Assembly (NCBI GenBank): GCA_040954595.2
Contig: CM082579.2
Location: 6,076,001-6,140,000 of the forward strand
From: Balanoglossus misakiensis
Lineage: Eukaryota > Hemichordata
DNA length: 64,000 nt
Reading direction: 5' to 3'
A program made the translations under genes and the position numbers. Shown here in pieces: positions 54,973 through 64,000 of the stretch. The notes beneath the pieces were generated by a model, which worked only from the letters and a program-made list of their open reading frames with translations, ran no database searches and was not told the DNA's origin. The stretch's first letter is position 1. Every line of letters starts with the position of its first letter.

Positions 54973-55604
54973 CGGAGGATGACGCCATTTAATTATTCAT
55001 AAAGAATAACCTGCGTCATCACCTTCTAAGTGCTATAAACACGACACATCTCATCACTATGCAACTTTTCAGTGCATTCCAAAAATAGCTCGTGTGTTTT
55101 CCCCCATGATATCATCCAAAAATTTGCTGCTGGAAACATGCTATATTATCGCCATGTCCACATGATTCGTTAATTTTGAGCCCCTGAAGTAAATTACCAA
55201 TGCATACCAAATGATTTATCTTTGTGTACTGAGACACGTGATTTGTTACCATGACAACATGACAGGTGTGCAGAAATGCCAATTTCTGCGGTAATTCCCA
55301 GGTCTGATGCAAGAGACAAATAACTTGGAAACAGCGAACCACCGAAACTAGATGAGAACATAGAAAATACGGTAGCGCAAATTCTCATTTGCCAGCGAAT
55401 CAAATATATGTACAAAAATATAGTCACGGTATTCATGTCCAAGAGCCGCCGTGAATAATAGGAAATTATTCTCCCAGGGGTTTGTTCAAAATGGTCCTCA
55501 GATAACATGCTTTGAGATTCTTTGCGTCATGCTCGTATGTTCATTATTTGTAGCTGCATTTTCTCTTTCGTAACCACATTTTATAAATAAAGCATGCAAC
55601 TCAC

Positions 55605-55660
55605 CTGCCAGTGACAGTGCTTTCATGCCAGTGATCATGTCCACACACGTCTAGGTTAGA
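55605..55660 (-). other. Candidate internal (leader) exon, minus strand
   Basis: 56 nt bounded by a strong acceptor (TTTCTTTCAG ending at 55661) and a strong donor (GTGAGT from 55604). No recognisable peptide. Its strand and position fit a 5' leader exon of the TRAF gene. Confidence 0.35.
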
Positions 55661-57771
55661 CTGAAAGAAATCCGAATTTCTTATCCGCTTAGCTTACAAA
55701 CATCACGGGTCAATCACAAGTAAAGGTGGATATATGATCAAGCGCTTCATCGCATCGCAGTTGAGATCAACTTCATAATTAATGGTTGCATCACGTGATA
55801 ACGGCATGATATCGGCCTTGGGTAGCAATAATACATACCTTATCAATCCTATGCTGTTGCACTTACCTTTAAGTCCACACAGAACACTGGGTTTCTATCG
55901 CTTCTTTTACGTAAGTATACGTAGGAGAGGTAGAATTTAAGAGAAATATCTAAAAAGTAATAGCAAAAGTTATGAAACAGATCGCCTTGTGACGTTACAT
56001 TCTCGAGAAATTAAGTGAATGAGCAACAGTTATGCTGTTGAATGATTGCTCATTTCTCAACAGAGCCCATGTGTGCACAATGGTCGATCACTACACACAC
56101 ATGATTTGTTGACAAGCAGAAAACTGTTTTTTTTTTATTCTATGGGGAGAACAAGAAAACGTGTAGTTGATACACAAAACCAAAATACTGAAAAAAGTCA
56201 GAAGTTACAGAGAGAATCATGGCAAAGTATGAAATTTTACAACGTACTTTCCGCTGTAAGATGTCTCTTTATATCACAAAGTGGATCTACCAGATTTAAT
56301 GATGGTATGAAGACCAAACTTATTGAATGCATATACTTACCGGCACACATTGTTGCAAATTATTATTATTAGTGTTCTTTCTATTAAATTTTGCCTAAGA
56401 GCGGAAAAGTTGGGAACGTGAACTTGGCGCTGTTCAATCTGGTCGAGTCGAAGTGAAACATTATTGTTCAGTAACATGCATATATGCTGTACTGAATGAT
56501 CTGGCATCACTATAATATTGTGGATATTGGGACTTGAGCGCACCTGGCCTTTCCAAGACAGCTCTACATACGAAACTGGCGAATTCTCTGACATTGTCCG
56601 CCTCGCTCGTCTATACTAACGGGGTGACAAGGCAGACATACTATACTAGGTCTTTCAACAATGATCTCAGTTTCAACGTTGTCGTAGGGTATTCCCCCCA
56701 TCAGCGTAAATCCCCCATATTTCGACACACGTGCACATGTTTCTCGATATCATGCCATGGGTGGGTGGTTGTAAATTGGAAGCTAGATTAGAAGTGAATT
56801 GAAGTGGCAATTCGCCCGAACCCGTACGCTCGGAAATCCCCACTGTTACAATGGTCTATATCTGGGCATATGTGTTAATGGGGAATTCAGAAGGGAAATT
56901 CCAAAGATACTGCGCATGCGTGTGACCAAGTCAGCTTGAAATGAACCCCAGATTATTGCGAAATGTGAAACGATTCCGTTGAAAAAGAAACGACACAACT
57001 GTGGTAGCGTTCAGAGCAAAAGTATGCGAGGTTTGTGCGTGTCGATTTTTGACCGATCTGAACCGAGTAGACTTTTTTTCATGAAGCAGCAGCCACCGTT
57101 GCAAGGTCAACGAGGTCATACTGATACTCAAGTATATGTACAAATGTACTCTGGTCCCAAGGTCACGCTACCCGACTACTCGGTTTTATCGACAATCACG
57201 CGTGAGTTAGAAATTCCAATTTCTGTGTTTTTTAAGCTTTCGACGGTTTGCTTGCCGAGTATTCGTAAATTGTTTTTACGCATTTGTGTTAATAATTGTT
57301 TGATGCACTTATTCATACAACAATTTACTGCCTCTTTACAATGAATTCAACATTTTAAGAACGCTTGATTTGGCTCCGGTGCTGACCGAGTGACACATCT
57401 TTGTCATCATTAGAAATACGCCCTTTGTACATGCTAAAGCTCTTACTGCGTTGTGCTAATCTGAATTTCTGTGGCATCGTCTCAGTTTCATATTGCACTA
57501 TTTTGCATAATAATGTGTTTTGTATCAAATATCGAATATATCTCTCTGGTAATTAATTAATGACCCTTCGTTTGTTTTCAAGTACATTATTGCAGAAGGA
57601 ATCCATGCACCTGACTATCGATTCGTTGCCGATTCACCGCATTGAATGATCGTTTGCCGTTATGCAATAGCAATGCAGAAAGTGTTCAACGCTACCGACA
57701 AAAAGCTTCTCTCAACTTAACTATGATGGAATCGAATATTAACCTGGCAAATCTGTTGGAAGGAAGCTTAC

Positions 57772-57912
57772 CTTTCTTTTTTTGTTGCACGCGTGCAAGT
57801 CTTCTGTTTTTCTTCGTATTTTGAGATATGAGTGTAACGATCTGCTCATCTTCTCCATGCCTCCCATCTCTTGAAAATGACACCTTATTTCAGCTTTGAG
57901 TGACCATTTATA
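57772..57912 (-). promoter_or_regulatory. Second candidate TATA promoter and leader exon
   Basis: On the minus strand, TATAAAT (57912-57906) is followed by a purine-rich stretch ending AAAG/GTAAGC with the donor at 57771-57770. The predicted first exon is about 110 nt. Same orientation as TRAF. Confidence 0.32.
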
Positions 57913-59673
57913 CAGTTAGTAGCGTCAACATCCCCGCCAATCAAACAAATGGACCAATGGATGGGTCGATTCCCGCCTATAAACATGGTCAAGGAAAGGA
58001 CGTTTACCTTCACCATCGGTTTATAAATAGTATCTTTCGGATGATAACGGCACGCTTAGCCTCATACTTTTTTTCTATCCGAACTGACATACACTATTCA
58101 TTAGGTAGGTCTATCTGCACAAACGTATTCTCAGATTGATAGAGCCGGTCATCAGAGTCGATGAGTTAAAGAATATTGCAACTTTTTGGTGATATTACTC
58201 TCTTTCACTACACACTCGTGGAATGAATTTTTTCTGAGCTTACCAGATTCTGTTCCAATCAGAGTAGAACTGGTAGAGATGGACATGCATCACATGTTGC
58301 ATGTTACAAGGCTAAGTACATGTAGATGAGAACTATCTTACCGAGTATTTCATGATCCAGCTTGACGTCTGATCCGTCGTCCTCCGATTTTCTCAGAGGG
58401 TGTATGCTGCGTTACGTCTTCGTGTCTGGACGCCGATTAAATTTTCCCGGCGGTCCTTTCTTTGCTTGTTACTTGATATAAAACTGCATGAAAGTTCGCT
58501 TCACCCCGTTATTGTCTGAATGCCATATGACCAGTAACAGCTGCTCTTTTGTACTCCTTGATGAAGTCAGCAATCGGTTCTCTTCATTGTTCTTCGGGAG
58601 TTTACCTATTTAGCGAGAAACATGGATTTGGCGTGTGTGCATATTACCTCAACAAACAAAAATCCAACAATTTCTCATGGTTACGGTAATTCACCCAAAC
58701 AGTTGGCGTGCTTATACATAACGGCGCGTATATACCCGGAGAAAACATCCAATGGGGACGAAGTGAGTCGTTTTGATAGGTGATACTTACATCTTAATTA
58801 TCCTACATATCGATATTCTAGCCTAACGCCCTTCCCTCTGCCAGATTTGTTCTCTCTTCCTCCATCACGCCGGACGTCGTTTTCCAGTCTGCTTTCTTTG
58901 TTACTAGCAAGAGACCGCGCCAGAATGTCAACGCGTGACTTTGCATACCACGCCCATGTCTTGACTCCGAACACCAGGGGCCTGGTCTAAACTGAACGTT
59001 TCGTGTCATTATCCGCGCTAACTTTATATACAGTGAATATATACACTTTGAATTTCCCCTGGGTATTTACCTTCGACTCTGTCCAGTTTGACGCAACGTT
59101 CCAAAACGTCTCCGTTTGGTGGTATCCGCTAATCAGAGACTGATGATGCCAATGAGGATCGCGAGACATTCCACGTGGAAAGGGAAGACATCGTGACGCG
59201 CCTCGCATTTACCAGTACAAAACGTCCAATGAGATTCCACCACGTGTCACTTGCGCCTCCGTCAGGTGAACGCAGCTGCTTGATTGGACAAATTTACATC
59301 ACGATCGACCTTGAAATGTCATTTTTTTCCTGTGATCTTTAGTGTTCATTATGCCGTTATCATCTTATTTACATCTTGGGAAATCATTGAATCATATAAG
59401 AGATGAAGTTTTGAACATGGAACAGATCACGTACCCAAATCACGCATTACAATGCCTTGATTATCGATGGGAAACCATTGTTGGGAATATATGTGGGCAT
59501 TTTCCCGTAACACCTTTACGTGTATATTGGTGAACACTCTTCTGCGTTCATCCATGGGTGCAGCTGGGTCGCGGGCGACAGTTTTATCAATGGTAAGCGA
59601 TAGACCTGCCGGGGAAGCGAAATGGTTAATTTTGGAGAGTTGGGGATGGTACAAAAGTTCCTACTTGATACCC

Positions 59674-59675
<2 letters not shown>
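57913..59675. other. Intergenic DNA with further isolated minus-strand donor sites
   Basis: GTAAG/GTAAA donors on the minus strand occur near 58011, 58233, 58341, 58790, 59071 and 59212. None has a confidently paired acceptor or recognisable peptide. No gene called. Confidence 0.4.
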
Positions 59676-59719
<44 letters not shown>

Positions 59720-59739
59720 CCTCTCTCTCTCTCTCTCTT
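59676..59739. repeat. (CT)n microsatellite
   Basis: About 64 bp of nearly uninterrupted CT with one CCCC interruption. Confidence 0.97.
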
Positions 59740-60365
59740 TGTGATGCGGTCTGGAATCGCGATCGGCGGGAAGAGTGACTGACCAATCACAGACTACTTT
59801 TCAAGGCCATTTTACTTGCGGGCCAGTCCCCGGGACGTACGTTGCGTCAATTCTGGGCTACATGCCAAGCACTACTGCGTGCAAATCGATTCTCTTTATT
59901 GGAATGTCCCAGGTGAAGCCCCCTCGCTGTTTTGGTGGCACATCATTGAGGTCACTCCTATTTTCACAGAGTTTTGCAACGTTCTATTGTCTATGCAATT
60001 TGCATACAGCTCAGGTGTTCCAAACTTTTGGATGCGAACAGAAGAGGTTGGACCTGCGGAGCAAAGTTCCTGATGCGTGATAAGCCTGGTCATCACGTGA
60101 CGTGAACTTTACTCAACGGAGTGACGTCAAGGACGACAAAAACCATTGTAAGCGTTCGTGCTAAACAGTATAGTAGACCTAACGCATAATAATGATGAAG
60201 CGACGAACCGGTATGGTGCGTCTGTAATACAGAATAAAACTATGCCCATGAATTCAAGAGCTTTTGGCTAATTGGCTGGTCCAAGAAACACGCAGAATAA
60301 TGACAGTAGCCGCGTTGTGGTGGTGACAGGTGCCCCGGATGGGGAAGCACAACATACTGGAATGC

Positions 60366-60854
60366 TATACTATGGAAAGCCACAGCTGTCTTAAGTCCAT
60401 TGTTACCATTATATGATGCCCATACATCATTATACGACGCTCATACATCTTTATACAATGTGTATACATCATTATACGCTGCTTGTGCAACGTTATACGA
60501 TGTGAATACATCATTATACATTGCCCATACATCATTATACGACGCTCATACATCTTTATACAATGTGCATACATCATTATACGCTGCTTGTGCATCGTTA
60601 TACGCTGTGAATACATCATTATACATTGCCCATACATCATTATACGCTGCCCATACATCTTTATACAATGTGTATACAGCATTATACGCTGTGCATACAT
60701 CATTATACGCTGTGCCTACATCATTATACGTCGCTCATTCACCATGATACTATGCCCGTTCAACATACGGTGCGCGTTTGGCTTTATACTATGCAGACAT
60801 GTCATTATGATATGCTATGCCTAACCGCAATTCCGTCAAAGAGGGCGCACTTTT
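60366..60854 (+). mobile_element. Minisatellite-bearing repeat element, left copy
   Basis: The element has three parts. The head starts at TATACTATGGAAAGCC and includes CAGCTGTCTTAAGTCC. Next come about 15 copies of a 21-bp unit (type CATACATCATTATACGACGCT) from about 60417 to 60740. The unique tail ends TTCCGTCAAAGAGGGCGCAC near 60854. The same three parts occur in opposite orientation at 62847-63457. Because 21 is a multiple of 3, several frames stay open through the array; these are not taken as proteins. Confidence 0.85.
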
Positions 60855-61423
60855 CGGGTTTTTCTTTCTTTATTCTCCTGTCAATCTTCGGCCAACTAGA
60901 TCTCTGAAACTACTGCAGGTACACTTCTCAAACTTGCAACAGTGGTCAAGGTCAATGAGTAGATGTGCAGTGGCTTGTGAATATTTAATTAGTCACGTGA
61001 CCTGGCGGCCTTATTGGATTTCGTGAAAAAATGCAAATCTCAGATCTCAGAAACTACAAGTCTGATCACCTTTAAATTTGGCGTGCAGGTAGACTACCTT
61101 TTGTCCATCATTTTTTGTAATTGGAAATTATGCTGTCAAAGTTGCAGGTTTTTTGCTACAATTGTTTTTTCTGAAAAACTACTTAAAAATCTTCTCCTCC
61201 AGAACCAGCGATTGCCGAGTCACGGGATTCGGGGTATGTGGTCACCTAACCTATGTCTATATAGTATGCGAAGCGCACTGTGATTGGTCTATCGTTATGG
61301 CGGCCATATTGGATTTTCGGAAAACCATTGAAAAATGAAAATTCCGTTTTGTAGCCAAAATGATGACAGCATGGAAAATCTTTTTGTGGATATGAGTCAT
61401 CATATGACCGGAACTTGTCACAA

Positions 61424-61467
61424 TTATTATTATTATTATTATTTTTTTTTTTTTTTGGGGGGGGGGT
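61424..61467. repeat. (ATT)n, poly(T) and poly(G) simple sequence
   Basis: About six ATT units, then about 14 T and 10 G in a row. Confidence 0.95.
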
Positions 61468-61659
61468 CCAATTTTCCCATGACCTTTGACCCAGTCTTAA
61501 AACAACTAATTATATATGCATATGCCTTGTACCTCCTCTTGCAACAGCACCACAGTCATGAAATTTGTGGACATGGGTACCACTGCTACCAGGACATGAC
61601 ACAAATATTTTGGGAATTTTAGCAATGACCTTTGACCTATTTCTGAAACATCATTTTTC

Positions 61660-62005
61660 TGCATATCTTATTCCAGGCTAACCAATAGGGCTAGAGGTCG
61701 TGTGTTTGTTGGACATGGTCCACTATGGGGTCAACATTTTATGCCCAAATTTTGGGTGACCTTGGGTGACCTTTGATCTAATTTCCCATATCTCAGCAGC
61801 CGCAGCAGTTAGAGCCCTGGCTTTTGGGGGGATTGAGCACAATGGAGTCTTACACAAGACTTCATTAATTATGTGCATACCTAATTCTAGGCGAACCAAT
61901 AGGGCTACGGGTCTGGTTTTTGTTGGACGCAGACTAGTATGAGGTCCAATATTTTTGCGCAAATATGGGGTGACCTCAGGTGACTTTTGACTTACTTTCC
62001 CCATT
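61660..62005. repeat. Degenerate tandem duplication, period about 214 bp
   Basis: ACCAATAGGGCTA at 61681 recurs at 61895. Both are followed by GTTGGAC and a GGTC-CAA-ATTTT block, then GGGTGACCT and TGACTTTTGA/TGACCTTTGA. A more diverged partial copy may precede (TGACCTTTGACC near 61481 and 61626). Confidence 0.65.
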
Positions 62006-62846
62006 CTCGCCCCACCAGACTACGGATTTCTTTCGTTTCACTATCGAAATCACGTACTCTGGTTAAAATGGAGTACCGCGCTGGTATTTGAACATATTGG
62101 TAATGCATATTCATGAGATGACATCATTATAATCTGGCCAATCAAAGCCCGTCTCTCGAGGAGAGCTGGGACAATAGCACTTCCACACTGGAAGCCGCCA
62201 TGTTGTTTAGAATGAGATGTAATGAGATGCGTGAATGGGATGTAACAAGCAATCTGATTGGTTGTTGGGTGTACTATGAAAGCGCCTAGTCCAAATACTG
62301 AATACATGGCCGTATTATACCACGTCCTTTTTGGGGGGAGCAGAGCGCTGCCGTAAAAGGGCCGTGGTTTGCGACGATGACTTTCCCATATCTTGGTATC
62401 CACAGCAGATACAGCCTTGGCATTTGCTGGTTACCATGGGAACCGCTTGTGCCCCGCCAACGCTGCTTGCAGCTTTAATTTAATCTGTACTTGTTATGTA
62501 TGACATTTTTCTCACCCAAAAAATGTTTATTCAAGCCGAAAATTTCAAAATTATATCTTTTTATCTTTTTACCATCGAAGTATGTTTCTCGATGATAAAA
62601 TATGTATTAAACAATTTCTGATGTGCAAAAACTGTGATTTGGTGCCAAAAATATCATACATAACATGTCGAAAGAGTTTGATCAAATATATTCATATTTT
62701 TACAGAGTTATAAAAACTTATTTTCATACTCGTACTGCAGATGCCAAACCGCGATGGTCGCCCGAAAATGCTTAACTACATGTACTTTCAGTCTCTCGAA
62801 ACCAAAACCGAATCCAAGTCTTACTTCAGTACCGTCATGTGTATAA

Positions 62847-63457
62847 GTGCGCCCTCTTTGACGGAATTGGGGTTAGGAATAGCATATCATAATGACATGT
62901 CGGCATAGTATAAAGCCAAACGCGCACCGTATGTTGAATGGGCATAGTATCATGGTGAATGAGCGACGCATAATGATGTATGCACAGCGTATAATGATGC
63001 ACAAGCAGCGTATAATGATGTATAAGCGTCGTATAATGATGCATAAGCGTCGTATAATTCTGTATGGGCAGCGTATAATGATGTATCCACAGCGTATAGT
63101 GATGCACAAGCAGCGTATAATGATGTATGCACATCGTATAATGATATATGCACATTGTATAATGATGTATACACATTGTATAAAGATGTATGAGCGTCGT
63201 ATAATGATGTATGCACATTGTATAATGATGTATGCATATCGTATAATGATGTATGCACATTGTATAATGATATATGCACATTGTATAATGATGTATGCAC
63301 ATTGTATTATGATGTACGAGTGTCGTATAATGATGTACGAGCAGGGTATAATGATGTATGAGCGTCGTATAATGATGTATGGGCAGTGTATAATGATGTA
63401 TGCAGAGCATATAATGGTAACAATGGACTTAAGACAGCTGTGGCTTTCCATACTATA
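62847..63457 (-). mobile_element. Minisatellite-bearing repeat element, right copy (inverted)
   Basis: Reverse complement of the element at 60366-60854, with the same unique tail (62847-62960), a longer 21-bp array (about 21 units, 62963-63410) and the same head (GGACTTAAGACAGCTG, then CTTTCCATACTATA near 63457). Most of the 120-bp size difference from the left copy is extra repeat units. Confidence 0.85.
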
Positions 63458-64000
63458 CACCCCTCTAGGTTCTCCAACAGTGACAAATATCACAACTGTC
63501 CTGGTTAGCAACTCCTCAAAACAAACCAGCAAACGTTGGAAGGGATCCCAAACAGTCCGACCCGTAAGGCGTAATGGGTCCGTTTGCCATTAGGTTTCTA
63601 TGCATAGTGACCTTTCTCGTCGGTTTCAACATAAGATATCTATTCATTGGCAAAAAGCCATTTTTAGCGTCGACAGACAACGAGACAAGTTCCCATTCTG
63701 TTATGCTGCAAGTTATCATGTTCCCCGACGACGGGCACATACATGTATATGTAAAAGTGAACATTTGAAGTGTATTTGTGGAATCAATTACTAGTAATTT
63801 TGTCCAAGATCTGGATACCTTTTGAGCACACGTACAAAATATTGAACACAACTCTCGCAAGCAGGTTCGTCCAGCTTGTATGTTGACGTGCTGATTTCCG
63901 AGTCAGACCGGCTTTTTTCTCAGATTACGTGATTACGGTCTATGATGTATGGTTCTGGTGGTTGTGAAGTTAACAGGGACTTTAAAACAGTTTAGTTTGT
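63458..64000. other. Right edge: no gene seen
   Basis: Overlapping short ORFs on both strands (63516-63860 minus, 63574-63794 plus) show no recognised domain or splice structure. Confidence 0.45.

Larger units (their letters stand above)
60855..62846. other. Spacer between the inverted repeat elements; no gene seen
   Basis: About 2 kb with no transposase or other recognisable ORF. It contains an (ATT)n/poly(T)/poly(G) stretch (61424-61467) and a degenerate tandem duplication (about 61660-62005). GGCGGCC-TATTGGATTT motifs occur at about 61002 and 61301. Confidence 0.6.

Noticed and set aside
56893-56902. GGGAAATTCC, a kB-consensus match upstream of TRAF
   Set aside because: The consensus is expected by chance about eight times in 64 kb, and nothing else groups with it here.
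60417-60740. Short regularly repeated units that could be mistaken for a CRISPR array
   Set aside because: The units are directly adjacent with no unique spacers, in a eukaryotic genome. It is a minisatellite.
60400-63532. Several ORFs of 90-233 codons made of HHYT, YIII or SLYN repeats on both strands
   Set aside because: They run through the 21-bp arrays. Because the unit is a multiple of 3 and lacks stops in several frames, long ORFs arise automatically. There is no promoter, domain or splice support.

Overview
This is a stretch of animal nuclear genome, most likely from an invertebrate deuterostome (amphioxus, hemichordate or similar); I cannot name the species. The genes are split by many short GT-AG introns. 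The encoded proteins align along their length with vertebrate orthologues (PCM1, TRAPPC2, TRAF2, an EDAR/TROY-type TNF receptor). Intergenic DNA is full of microsatellites, minisatellites, hairpins and MITE-like repeats. There are no bacterial-style operons. No tRNA, rRNA or CRISPR array was found.

Layout. (1) 659-901 (+): last exon of a METTL7-type thiol methyltransferase. (2) 1705-1872 (+): a possible 55-residue single-pass membrane protein. (3) 4779-23029 (-): complete coding region of PCM1, the centriolar-satellite scaffold. The 37 coding exons I traced total 6573 nt, exactly 2191 codons, in frame throughout. (4) 25592-26152 (+): an unassigned 186-codon ORF. (5) 26781-27974 (+): TRAPPC2 (sedlin) in five coding exons, one intron being a textbook AT-AC U12-type intron. 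(6) 28.6-31.9 kb: repeat-rich, with a near-perfect 100-bp foldback and a dispersed repeat. (7) 32014-33186 (+): intronless rhodopsin-class GPCR. (8) 36.7-42.1 kb (+): death-domain TNF-receptor-superfamily gene, nine coding exons, 485 residues, with CRE, AP-1 and NF-kB-like motifs just upstream of its first noncoding exon. (9) 43764-48413 (-): TRAF2-like adaptor, six coding exons, 556 residues, tail-to-tail with the receptor. (10) 48.4-60 kb: no confident coding gene, but candidate spliced leader exons for the TRAF gene (two with TATA boxes) and a tandem array of about 200-bp units. (11) 60.4-63.5 kb: two copies of a repeat carrying a 21-bp minisatellite, in opposite orientation about 2 kb apart.

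How the genes relate. PCM1, TRAPPC2, METTL7 and the GPCR look like unrelated neighbours. The death-domain TNF receptor and the TRAF2-like protein could act in one pathway: TRAF adaptors are recruited to receptor tails of this superfamily to activate NF-kB and JNK, and this receptor's tail has short motifs that fit TRAF-binding consensuses. The exon models come from reading splice sites and homology by eye; no alignment or expression data were available.
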